A stretch of DNA of 64,000 bases from Myxococcales bacterium. Its GTDB lineage: Bacteria > Lernaellota > Lernaellaia > Lernaellales > Lernaellaceae. A model generated the notes under the pieces. It saw only the letters and a list, made by a program, of their open reading frames with translations. It had not been told where the DNA came from and searched no databases. Within the stretch, counting starts at the first letter, position 1. Each line of letters begins with the position of its first letter. The translations under genes were made by a program, and so were the position numbers. Location of the stretch: NCBI GenBank assembly GCA_012517325.1, contig JAAYVF010000079.1, forward strand, positions 1-64,000, in the 5' to 3' direction. Shown here in pieces: positions 39,535-48,231 of this stretch.

Positions 39535-42500
39535 TCAGCAGCCGCAGCCTCCTACCTCGCCATAGTCATCGTCGTCGCCGTGATGATGCGGCGAAGCGTC
39601 GTCGTCATTGTCGTCATCGTCGTCGTCATCCGCGCCACCGCCGGCCGCGGCCGGTTGGCCGATCAACGACAGGTTGCCGGCGTCATCGACACTCCGCACC
39701 GCGAACCACAAGCCCGTGCCGGTGAGCGGCACCGTCACTTCCACTTCCTCGCCGCCCGCCGCCGGTTCCGGCAGCATCCCCGCCGCGATCGAGTCGGCTT
39801 GCGCGAAATTCGCGGCCCCTTGCAGATCCGCCGCCGCGCCGGCGTAACGAATCTCATAGCCCGCCGGGGTGCCGCACCGCCAGTCATCGCCCGGCGAGGT
39901 GAAGGTCAGTTTATACCCGTCGGCCGTCTTTTCCACCGTCAAATCCGTGACCGGCGAAGGCGGCTGCGTATCGATGCCGTAGGTGCCGGTGTTGCGTTCG
40001 TCGTGGCTGGTCGTCCACCAATCGCTGGCGTTGCCGTCCGCCGTGCAGGCCTCGCCGACGGAACGCCAGCCGAACAGCGAGCCTTCGAGGGTGGTCTGAT
40101 AGACCTCGAACAAGCCGTCACCGTCCGCATCGCCCACCGTCGGCCCGGAAGCCGCCCATTGGTTGGTGAACTTCGGCCAGGTCGGCGGCTGCACGCCCGT
40201 CGCGTCCACCGCGTCGACCGTGAAGCCGCCCGTGCCGCTGATCGCCTCGGGCAGACCGTCGCCCGACAGGTCGGCCGTCGCCGGATTGATGTACCAGTTG
40301 CAATCGTGCTGTTTGTAGACGAAAAGCGGGTGCTGCCAATCGGTCACCGCCCAGGCGACGAGCGTCGGCTGAAGCAGCGAAATCCAATTGTCGATCATGT
40401 CCAGGATGCTGGACACCGGGAGGATGTAATCGAGCCGGCCGTCGGCGGTCAGGCTGGAAAACGCGCCGTGCGCCAAGGCGTTGAAGCCGCCCGCGCTGAT
40501 CAGCGTCTTGACGGTGGGCTGTCCGTCCGCGACTTCGATCATCTGCGGGAACCAGATCGAGGAGCCGATGCCGATGTAGGTTTTGCCGTCCTGGTGCGCC
40601 AGCGCCGGCGTGGAGGTGATGCCGATAGTGAGCGGCGGCAGCGGCAGGGCGTCGCTGATCGGACCGAACATCTTGACCGGGAAACCGGGAATGAATGGCG
40701 AGCCGGAAACGTTGTTGTTGCCGTCGTGGTAGACCGCGTAAAAGCGCGTCCCCTTCAGGTTGAGCAAGCCGTCCTCGCAAACCTCGGAAGTGCCGATGAG
40801 GATGGCGGGGTATCCGGCGATGTCCGGATCGTCCGATTGCGGATCGAGAATGCCGACCGCGGGGGTGGTGATCACCTGAGGCGCGTAGCTCTCGTCCTCG
40901 CGCTGGCAGACCTTGTCGGCCGGCACGGCCCCTGCTTCCGCCTTGCAAAAGACCGGGAATCCGGGCTGCGGATCGGCCAGACCGTCTTGGTCGGCGTCGA
41001 CCGGTTTCCAGACGTAGACCCGGCCGTCGTAATTTCCCGCGATGATTTCCTTCAAGCCGTCGCCGTCGAGATCGGCCAGCACGGGCGAACCGAGAAAGCC
41101 GCGGCCGTGGCCGAACGTCTCGGAACTGGTGTTGTCCGGCATCGCGGCGGCCACCGGAAACCCGGCGAGCAGCGGCGCCGGTTCGTTCAAATCGTTCAGG
41201 TGCTTCATCCCTTGCCGGTAAATCGCCAGCACCGCGCCGCCGTTGGTCGTGACGACGATGTACGGCTCGCCGTCGCCGAACAGATCGGCCACCGCCGGAT
41301 GGCTGAGCGTGGTGTCGGCCGCCCGCTCCAGGCCGTTGTAGGACTCGACATCCACCGGGAACCCGTCCATGACCTGGTAGGCTTCGGTGGCCTGGTCGTA
41401 CTTCAGCACCAGGACGCCGTCGGAGCTCGAAGCGGTGATGATCTCCAGCCGGCCGTCCGTGTCGCCGTCGAGGTCGTACAAGGTGACCGCCGACCGGCCC
41501 GACGCGCCGAGCGGCAGCGGGAAGCCGGGCAGCAGGCCCAGGTCGGCGTTCCGATCGCGATGCAGCGCGATGGTGCGGCGATCCTCGCCGGAGACGACGC
41601 CCTTGCCCGCCAGGTTGTAACCGGCGACCAGGCGCATGGTTACGGTGAAGTCGAAAGATTCCTGCGGCGGCTGGGTGATCGCTTCAGGCGGCAGCAGGCC
41701 GGTGACGTCCAGTTGCGTCAGCACGCCGTCGATCGGCGCCTGGCCGTTGCCGTCGGCGACGGTCACGAATTCCTCGTCCAACGGCTCCTTGCCGGGAGCG
41801 ACCTGCAATTGCCATTGGAACGAGCGGTCGCGCGCGTAGAGGTAACCCGCCACGTCGATTTGCGGCCTGGCGACGGGATCGACCAGCGAGAACCAGGCCG
41901 GCTGCCGGAATTTCACCTCGGGCGGAATGCGTGCCGGATCGCCGGTTGCCGGATCGCCGAGCATGGCCACCGCCTTGAGCGCGTTGGGACGGCCGTAGCC
42001 GAAGTGCGCGTCCCAGCCGGGTTGGCAACCGCCGCCGGTCCAGGTCAGGCAATACTCCTTGATGTCGTCGGCGCTCATCGTGATGATCTGCTTCACCTCA
42101 TTGGCCGAAAGCTCGATGCCCAGGTCCAGCGCCCGCGAGTAAATCAGGCCGACCAGTCCGGCGGTGTTGCCGGCGGCTTCCGAGGAACAGGCGCCCGACG
42201 AGGCGGCGAGGTGAACGTGCTCGCCCCACATCGTGCAATAGGTTTCGGTGAAGCCGAAGATCTGCATCGGCAGGAAATCCAGGAACTCGATCGGCGGAAT
42301 GGGGAAGATCGCCTTGATGTTCAGGACATCATCGAAGGCGCCGGGATAGGCGTGGTAGTAGCTGTCCTCGTCGCTGGCCACGCCGACGAGCGTCATCCCG
42401 CCCTCCGAAATTTCGGTCAATTGCCGGTTGATTTCGTCGGACTGATTGAGTGATTCGGAGGCGAACACCGCCACGCGGGCGCCCAGGTCGAATGAGTACT

Positions 42501-43599
42501 GGATGCCGGCGGCGAGCAGGTTCGCTTCGGTCAACACCGAATCGGAGACGCGGATCGGCAGGATCGTGCAAAAGGGGCAAAAGCCCGGTTTGTCGTCGTT
42601 GCCGTTGTTGCCGATGCCCGCCGCGTCGCGCGCGCGAGCCTCGCCGTGAGTGCCTTCGGGAAAATCGTCGACGCCGAAAGGACGATTGACGTTGCGCAAA
42701 AAGTCCCAGCCGCAGATATCGTCGATCAGGCCGTTGCCGTCGCCGTCGATCTGGTCCTCGAACTCGGCGAACAGGTCCTCGATCGTCACCAGGCGGCCCA
42801 GGTCCGCGAACCGCGCGTCGGCGTCGTAGTCGCGCACGCTGAATTTGCCGTCACCGTTGCAGTCCCAGGCGTCCGGCGTACAGGGTAGATTGCCGTTTTT
42901 CGGCTCGTTCAGTTCGCCGCGATTGAGGAAATAGTTCTCTTCCAGTTCCGCGTAATTGTATTGTCGGATGCCGTCGTCCACCACCGCGATGATCACGTCC
43001 GGCCGCCCGCCGGTGATCTTCCAGGCCTCGGTGGCGCTCATGCCGGGAATGGTTTCCGGTTTGTTGACGTCGGTTCCTTCCGGATCGACGACGTTGTAGC
43101 CGGGCAGTACATTGGCGTTGACGAAGGCGTCGACGAAATCGAACGGATCGGTCGGATCCCAGTTCAGCAGAATGTCCATGTCGTTGGGAATGTTGAGCAC
43201 GAACACCTCGCCCCACGGGAATTCGCCGTCGAACGGCGAACCGCCCGTGCTTTCCAGCGCCGTGGTGAGATGCAGTACGAGCCGCCGGGCGAAGGGCCAG
43301 AGCTGATTGTTTTCGCTCGGCGTCAGGATCAGCGTGTCGTCGGCCAGGGTCGTGGTTTCAAACGAGAAGTCGACCGCCACTTGCCTGGTTTCATCCGCTT
43401 CGTAGGTGACGTAGACGGAAGACTCGGTGACCGTCGCCGGATCGAGGCTCAGGTCGAAAACCAGCCGCATCGGGTTGACCGTCAGGTTCTGAAACAGATC
43501 GAGGCGGGGCGCCTGATCGATCAACGACAACGCCAACGCCTCGCCGCCGAAAACCGCGACGAATACCGCGGCCACCAGAAGTACGCCGATTTTGCGCAT
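39535..43599 (-). CDS. Secreted subtilisin (S8) with beta-propeller, FN3-like domain and C-terminal GGCGC tail
   Basis: 1354 residues with a signal peptide (about 1-23). The S8 domain (about 180-520) shows VVDDG (Asp208/209), GTHG (His318) and the Ser block CSSEAAGNTAG (Ser473); the usual GTSxAxP is altered, with Pro replaced by Gly. A region of FG-GAP/VCBS-like repeats (DLDGDTDG, DLDGDGLKEI, DLSGDGLPE, DADGDGLFE; about 680-1220) forms a Ca-binding beta-propeller. A fibronectin type III-like domain (about 1250-1330) and an Asp/Asn/His-rich tail ending GGCGC follow. The two Cys in the last three residues suggest C-terminal anchoring or processing. It likely cuts peptides outside the cell. Confidence 0.8.
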   Translation of the reverse strand: MRKIGVLLVAAVFVAVFGGEALALSLIDQAPRLDLFQNLTVNPMRLVFDLSLDPATVTESSVYVTYEADETRQVAVDFSFETTTLADDTLILTPSENNQLWPFARRLVLHLTTALESTGGSPFDGEFPWGEVFVLNIPNDMDILLNWDPTDPFDFVDAFVNANVLPGYNVVDPEGTDVNKPETIPGMSATEAWKITGGRPDVIIAVVDDGIRQYNYAELEENYFLNRGELNEPKNGNLPCTPDAWDCNGDGKFSVRDYDADARFADLGRLVTIEDLFAEFEDQIDGDGNGLIDDICGWDFLRNVNRPFGVDDFPEGTHGEARARDAAGIGNNGNDDKPGFCPFCTILPIRVSDSVLTEANLLAAGIQYSFDLGARVAVFASESLNQSDEINRQLTEISEGGMTLVGVASDEDSYYHAYPGAFDDVLNIKAIFPIPPIEFLDFLPMQIFGFTETYCTMWGEHVHLAASSGACSSEAAGNTAGLVGLIYSRALDLGIELSANEVKQIITMSADDIKEYCLTWTGGGCQPGWDAHFGYGRPNALKAVAMLGDPATGDPARIPPEVKFRQPAWFSLVDPVARPQIDVAGYLYARDRSFQWQLQVAPGKEPLDEEFVTVADGNGQAPIDGVLTQLDVTGLLPPEAITQPPQESFDFTVTMRLVAGYNLAGKGVVSGEDRRTIALHRDRNADLGLLPGFPLPLGASGRSAVTLYDLDGDTDGRLEIITASSSDGVLVLKYDQATEAYQVMDGFPVDVESYNGLERAADTTLSHPAVADLFGDGEPYIVVTTNGGAVLAIYRQGMKHLNDLNEPAPLLAGFPVAAAMPDNTSSETFGHGRGFLGSPVLADLDGDGLKEIIAGNYDGRVYVWKPVDADQDGLADPQPGFPVFCKAEAGAVPADKVCQREDESYAPQVITTPAVGILDPQSDDPDIAGYPAILIGTSEVCEDGLLNLKGTRFYAVYHDGNNNVSGSPFIPGFPVKMFGPISDALPLPPLTIGITSTPALAHQDGKTYIGIGSSIWFPQMIEVADGQPTVKTLISAGGFNALAHGAFSSLTADGRLDYILPVSSILDMIDNWISLLQPTLVAWAVTDWQHPLFVYKQHDCNWYINPATADLSGDGLPEAISGTGGFTVDAVDATGVQPPTWPKFTNQWAASGPTVGDADGDGLFEVYQTTLEGSLFGWRSVGEACTADGNASDWWTTSHDERNTGTYGIDTQPPSPVTDLTVEKTADGYKLTFTSPGDDWRCGTPAGYEIRYAGAAADLQGAANFAQADSIAAGMLPEPAAGGEEVEVTVPLTGTGLWFAVRSVDDAGNLSLIGQPAAAGGGADDDDDDDNDDDASPHHHGDDDDYGEVGGCGC

Positions 43600-43716
43600 G
43601 GGTCTCTCCCGTTTGTCGTGAAAGAACGAACCGAGATGGATTGGCTAAAGGTGTGTCGGATTGTAACGGGTTTTGAAGGCGCAATCAAATGTCGGCCGGG
43701 AAAAGGTCGCGACGGC

Positions 43717-45522
43717 TCAACTCCCGGCGACTTTTTCCAATTCGGCGATGGTCCGTTCGAGCAAGGCGACCGCTTCGGCCAGCGTGGTTTCGTCCAGCGA
43801 GAACTTCACGCCTGCCGTGGCAAACAACTGCGGCAACGAAACCGTGCCGCCCAGCGAAAGCGCCTTGAGGTAATCGGTCAACGCCTGTTGCGGATTTTGC
43901 AACGCGCGGCCGAAAACCTGCACGGCGCCGAGTTCCGCAATGCCGTACTCGATGTAATAGAACGGCACGGTATGGATGTGCAGCTTCCGCTGCCAGCCGG
44001 TTTCCCGAGCCGCCTCCAGGCCGCTCCAATCCACGCCGCGCATGTATTGGTCCCACAGTTCCGCCCAGGCGCGGTCGCAATTTTTCGGCTCGGCGGCCTC
44101 GTCCGGATGCTCGTAAACCCAATGCTGGAAGGAGTCCACCACCGACATGTAGGGCCAGAACAACAGGATGCCTTCCAGCGCAACGATCCGCGCGCGGGCC
44201 GCGTCCTTGGGCGAATAGAAGCCGCCGGGCTGTTCGTCCAGGTGCATCCCGGCCAGCAGTTCCATCGACATCGAGGCCACCTCGTCGAATTCCATCGGCA
44301 CCCAGCGCTGTTGGAACCAGGGCAGCCGGTAAGTCTCGAAATAGTGGAAGGCGTGCCCGCCCTCGTGAAGGATCGTCTGCACGTCGTCGTGGACGCCAAC
44401 CGCGTTCATGAAAATGTACGGCAGGCGCCGCAGGTCCAACCCGGTGCAAAAGCCGCCCGGCGACTTGCCCTTGCGATTGTCCAGGTCGAGCGTCTTTTCG
44501 CGCCGCATCGTCGCGAAATACGCGCCCAGGCGCGGGTCGACCGCGGTGAACGTCGCTTGCGTCTTGTTTTCGAACTCGGTCGCCGTCGCGAAGGGTTTGA
44601 GCGGCGCGCGGCCGAGCGGATCGACGTCCAAATCCCAGGGACGCAGCCGGTCGACGCCCAATCGCTGCCGCCGTTTTTCATAGATGCGCTGGGCGGCCGG
44701 GACGACGACCCGGCGAATATTTTCGTGAAAGCGTTTGACGTCCGCGGGCGTGTAGTCGAACCGCATCATGTCCTGCCAGCGATAAGCGCGGTAATCGGCG
44801 AACCCGGCGTTGCTCGCCAGTTGGCGGCGCAATTGGAGAAACTGTCCCCACAGGTTGCCGATGGCCGCGCGATCCTGCTGCCAGCGCTGCATGGCCAAGC
44901 GCCACGCCTGTTCGCGGCGGTCGCGGTCGGTCTGCTGGTAAACCGGGTCCAATTCGGAAATGGTCGTTTCCTTCCCTTCCCACTGGACCGTCTGTGCGCC
45001 GAGGATCTTGTTGTATTCGTTGTTGAGTTTTTCCTGATCGACCAGCAGCGGCAGGTTGGCCGACCGGAACAACTCGGCCTGGGCGCGCATTTTTCTCAGG
45101 GGCAGTTCGAAGCCGGCGGGGCACAAACCGCTCGCCAGCAGGCGGGCGCGCAGATTCTGCTGGCGCTGTTCGGCCGGCGTGCGGACCTGTTCGTAAAAGT
45201 CGGTATAGCGCTTCTCCGCCGCCGCGTCGGCCGTGTCGGCCGACATGTCCAGGTACAGCCGGTTTTCAATTTCGCTCAGCAGCGCGGCGACGCTGGTCCA
45301 GTCGGTCAGCCACTTGGCAACCGTCTCGGCGGTGAGCGGCGCCCGGTCCAGGGCGTCGAAATAGACCGCGATTTTTTCCCACGGCCAGGTCAGCGCCGCG
45401 TCGGAATTCGCGGGAAACGCGGCGAAGGGATCGGCGTCCGGCGCGGCGGCGGACAACGTCCACGCGGCCGAGCCGGCCAGCAACGAAACCAGGAACGCCA
45501 GGACCAGGAATCTGCGCTTCAT
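43717..45522 (-). CDS. Exported M3 family metallopeptidase (oligoendopeptidase F-like)
   Basis: 601 residues with a signal peptide (about 1-24). The zinc motif HEGGH is at residues 386-390 within HEGGHAFHYFE, with the distal Glu expected in DEVASMSMELL shortly after. The helical bowl architecture and length are right for M3B oligopeptidases, which cut short peptides inside a closed cavity. Most are cytoplasmic, so this exported one would work on periplasmic or released peptides, next to the S8 protease encoded downstream on the same strand and the TAP-like peptidase upstream. The three may form a secreted peptide-digesting set. Confidence 0.85.
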   Translation of the reverse strand: MKRRFLVLAFLVSLLAGSAAWTLSAAAPDADPFAAFPANSDAALTWPWEKIAVYFDALDRAPLTAETVAKWLTDWTSVAALLSEIENRLYLDMSADTADAAAEKRYTDFYEQVRTPAEQRQQNLRARLLASGLCPAGFELPLRKMRAQAELFRSANLPLLVDQEKLNNEYNKILGAQTVQWEGKETTISELDPVYQQTDRDRREQAWRLAMQRWQQDRAAIGNLWGQFLQLRRQLASNAGFADYRAYRWQDMMRFDYTPADVKRFHENIRRVVVPAAQRIYEKRRQRLGVDRLRPWDLDVDPLGRAPLKPFATATEFENKTQATFTAVDPRLGAYFATMRREKTLDLDNRKGKSPGGFCTGLDLRRLPYIFMNAVGVHDDVQTILHEGGHAFHYFETYRLPWFQQRWVPMEFDEVASMSMELLAGMHLDEQPGGFYSPKDAARARIVALEGILLFWPYMSVVDSFQHWVYEHPDEAAEPKNCDRAWAELWDQYMRGVDWSGLEAARETGWQRKLHIHTVPFYYIEYGIAELGAVQVFGRALQNPQQALTDYLKALSLGGTVSLPQLFATAGVKFSLDETTLAEAVALLERTIAELEKVAGS

Positions 45523-45620
45523 GACGACCCCTTATTGTTTGGGAGGCCTAATCTATCGCTTTGTCACCGCCCGCACAACTTCCCGCCGCGCCGCGACAAT
45601 CGGAACGGCGACTCGGCGGA

Positions 45621-47303
45621 TCAGTAGCGCCACGGCAGACGGCGCGCGTCGAGACGAACCGGAAGCTGTCGTGGCAGCGGCGCCCGCGCAGCGTCGTTTT
45701 CCCAAAGATCATCGGTGCCGAAAATGTACTGCGCCCAATCGGGCGTGCCGGCAAAATCGATGGGCAGCGTATCGGCGATGCAGGAGGTGTCGGGAGCCGT
45801 CAGCGGATCGCGCAGGAAATTGGCCATGATCGTCATGCCGCAGGTGGAAACATTGTCGTCCGCGGATACCCAGGAATCGTCAATGACCCCGTGCGCCGAA
45901 TAGGGGAATTTCAGGTAAAGCTGATGCGGGCCGGCGAGCGCTTCGCCGAGCGGGGCGGCCGTTTCGCGGGGGGTCGCGCCGTCCACGTCGCCCTGCAACA
46001 TGAGCACGGGGATGCTCGTTTGCGGCAGTTCGCGCGCTAGCGGCTCGTCGTAACGCGGCCACTTTTGGTAAAGTTCGTATTCGTCCAGGCTCGGCATCAC
46101 TCCAAAGAGCATTTCGTTGTCCAGGTCCGTAATGTATTGCTCAATATCGACGTCCGCGAACTCCGGGCCCCAAAATTGATCGGACATCCCGATATTCATG
46201 TTGAGCACTTGCGAAAACCATCCGCCCGTCATGCCGAGCAGATCGCCGTTGCCGCTGAACGGGTTGTAAAACAGGTAGACGATCGCCGCCATGTCGGCCG
46301 GCTCGCAGCGGTCCAGCCGGTAGATCAGCGCCGGCGCGGCGGCATTGAGCGGGCTGTACCAGGCCAGCCAGCCCAGCAAATAGGACAAGGTGTAGCGATC
46401 CATGCCCAGTTCGGCGCAATGGCCGCCTTCCAGCTTCGCATAGAGCTGTTCCAGCATTCCCCAAGGGTACGCTCCCATCTTCCCGGAGCAAAATTTGTCC
46501 GCGGCGCAGAGTTGCAAGAGGCGTTTGCCGTTTTCGTTGTACGCCGGATAAAACTTCAACGCCGGCTCGCTGAGCGCGTGAATGCTGTCGACGATCGCGC
46601 CATCGGCCTGATCGGGATGCAACAGCAGATAGCGTTGCGTCAGGTAGGTGCCGTAGGAGGCGCCCCAGACCAGAACCTTTTTCCCCTCTTCCCGCGTGGC
46701 GTCGATGAATGCCGCCAGATCGTGCGCCGCGTTGCGCGTCGAGTAGCCTTGCAGCGCGTCGCCGAGATTTTCGTTCAACCAGGCGACGCAGTCGTCGTAT
46801 TCGTCGAGGTAAATGTAAGCGCCGCCTTCGCTGTCCGCGGCTTCCTGTTCCGGGCAGGTCAACGGGCTGGAATAACCCACGCCGCGGTGATCGATCGTGT
46901 AGAGGTCGAATTCCGGAACGAGCGCGCGGAGATCTTTCATCAGCGGGGCAAAGGTCATCATTCCCGAAGCGCCCGGACCGCCCTGCAGCAACCAAAGCTG
47001 CCCCTGGCTTTCGCCTGCCGCCGGCCAGCGTTTGGCGGCGACCGTGATCGTCCGGCCGTCGGGATTTTCCCAGAAAAGCGGCACCTGGGCCTCGCCGCAT
47101 TGCGCCAGACCGTCGTCGGCGCCCTCCTCCAGCGAGCAGGCCGACCAGGCGATGGTCAACGGCGCTTCGCCGGTATCGTCATCGGCGTCGTCATCGTTCG
47201 AACCGGCGGCGTCATCATCGTCGTCGTCACTTTGACAGGTTGCGCCGATCATCAGGATTGCCGTCAGAAAAAGGATGAATCGACAAAGGAAGATCCGTGG
47301 CAT
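45621..47303 (-). CDS. Exported alpha/beta-hydrolase, tripeptidyl-aminopeptidase (TAP)-like, Asp-rich spacer
   Basis: 560 residues from the ATG at 47303 (MPRIFLCRFILFL). The signal sequence ends in GATC before QSDDDDDD; the -1 Thr is not a canonical lipobox, yet the Cys plus Asp-rich spacer repeats the pattern of the other lipoproteins. The hydrolase core has the LLQGGPGASG oxyanion block, DHRGVGYS, and the nucleophile elbow VWGASYGTYL (Ser216). The C-terminal AHGVID segment carries the His of the TAP-like C-terminal domain. It would release N-terminal peptides from oligopeptides outside the inner membrane. Confidence 0.78.
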   Translation of the reverse strand: MPRIFLCRFILFLTAILMIGATCQSDDDDDDAAGSNDDDADDDTGEAPLTIAWSACSLEEGADDGLAQCGEAQVPLFWENPDGRTITVAAKRWPAAGESQGQLWLLQGGPGASGMMTFAPLMKDLRALVPEFDLYTIDHRGVGYSSPLTCPEQEAADSEGGAYIYLDEYDDCVAWLNENLGDALQGYSTRNAAHDLAAFIDATREEGKKVLVWGASYGTYLTQRYLLLHPDQADGAIVDSIHALSEPALKFYPAYNENGKRLLQLCAADKFCSGKMGAYPWGMLEQLYAKLEGGHCAELGMDRYTLSYLLGWLAWYSPLNAAAPALIYRLDRCEPADMAAIVYLFYNPFSGNGDLLGMTGGWFSQVLNMNIGMSDQFWGPEFADVDIEQYITDLDNEMLFGVMPSLDEYELYQKWPRYDEPLARELPQTSIPVLMLQGDVDGATPRETAAPLGEALAGPHQLYLKFPYSAHGVIDDSWVSADDNVSTCGMTIMANFLRDPLTAPDTSCIADTLPIDFAGTPDWAQYIFGTDDLWENDAARAPLPRQLPVRLDARRLPWRY

Positions 47304-47349
47304 CGAACGACTCCTGGTGCTTGATCGAGAAGCGGACGAAGGCGCCGGG

Positions 47350-48048
47350 TCAGTTGTCCAAATCCAACAGATGCCCGAAACGATTCTTCTTGGTCCGCAA
47401 ATACCGCTCATTATCCGGCAACACGGGTTCTTCGATCGGCACGCGTTCGCTTACCCGGATGCCGAAGCGCTGCATCTGCTCCACTTTTTCCGGGTTGTTC
47501 GTCAACAGACGCACGCTTTTCACCCCGAGCTTTTTCAGCATTGCCGCCGGCACTTCGTAATCGCGTTCGTCGGGCTTGAATCCCAGGGCCGTGTTGGCGT
47601 CGAGGGTATCGAGGCCCTGATCCTGCAGCACGTAAGCGCGCAGTTTGTTGACCAATCCGATGCCGCGGCCCTCGGCCTGATGGTAGAGGACGATGCCGCG
47701 CCCTTGCCGTTCGATGCGCTACAGGGCCTCGTGCAATTGCGGGCCGCAATCGCAGCGCCGGCTACCGAGCGAATCGCCGGTCAGGCAAGCCGAGTGAACG
47801 CGCACCAGCATTTCCTCGCCGTCGCCGATTTCCCCTTTGAGCACGACGATATGGTCCTTGCCATCCTTGTTGTTGACAAAACCGATGATCCGAAAATCGC
47901 CGAACCGCGAAGGGAACTCGGCAACCGCCGCCACCTTGACGCAGAGGCGTTCCAGGCATTGCTCGCAAGCCATGCCCAGCGGACAACGGCGCAACGAATC
48001 CAGATCGTCGGCAATCACGCTTTCAATGGGATCTTGTCGGGTTTGCAT
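47350..48048 (-). pseudogene. ribA: GTP cyclohydrolase II gene interrupted by an in-frame TAG
   Basis: The reading frame from ATG 48048 codes for the N-terminal half (zinc ligands in [25 protein letters not shown]), then meets TAG at 47721-47719 and continues in the same frame with the rest: RIERQGRGIVLYHQAEGRGIGL, NTALGFKPDERDYEV, VRLLTNNPEKV and a normal C-terminus. Removal of the one stop restores a complete RibA of about 232 residues with no frameshift. CAG is the simplest original codon (one C to T change). TAG ends several other genes here, so it is not reassigned. RibA starts riboflavin synthesis from GTP. Either the gene is newly broken or the sequence has an error. Confidence 0.8.
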
Positions 48049-48155
48049 GTTCCACCCGTCGTCGTTTCATTGTTTTCAACGTTGCGGTCACCTGGCCGGA
48101 TTTTACGGTGCCCCCCGGGAAGAATCAAGCAGGCCGCAACACCCAGAATTTCCCC

Positions 48156-48184
48156 TTGACAAGCGCGGTGTGGGCTTGTATTTA
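48156..48184 (+). promoter_or_regulatory. Promoter of the arginine operon
   Basis: A perfect TTGACA -35 (48156-48161) and TATTTA -10 (48179-48184) are 17 bp apart, giving a start near 48191, about 40 bases before the first ATG. The -10 lies inside the first ARG box, so ArgR binding would block RNA polymerase. Confidence 0.7.
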
Positions 48185-48213
48185 TATGCACCTTTTATGT
48201 ATAATTATTCAGA
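48175..48213 (+). promoter_or_regulatory. argO: Tandem ARG boxes (ArgR operator)
   Basis: Two 18 bp sites, 48175-48192 and 48196-48213, are separated by 3 bp, so their centres are 21 bp (two helical turns) apart, as in classical ArgR operators. The second, TATGTATAATTATTCAGA, matches the enterobacterial consensus (TGAAT, four A/T, ATTCA) at all but one core position. The first matches 8 of 10 core positions. The argR gene is in the operon itself, so arginine-bound ArgR likely represses its own operon. Confidence 0.7.
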
Positions 48214-48231
48214 AGGGACCACCGGACAAAA

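Noticed and set aside
39334-42453. 1039-codon plus-strand open frame over the S8 protease
   Set aside because: Shadow of the Asp/Gly-rich protease gene. The translation is repetitive Arg/Val/Asp sequence without domains, and no start signal is present.
42961-45627. 888-codon plus-strand open frame over the S8 and M3 genes
   Set aside because: Runs across two well-supported minus-strand genes and an intergenic gap; composition is that of an antisense frame.
47719-47721. Recoding of TAG (pyrrolysine or suppressor) to explain ribA
   Set aside because: TAG is the natural stop of several good genes here (for example at 9609-9611, 23066-23068 and 34937-34939), and no pyrrolysine genes are in the window.
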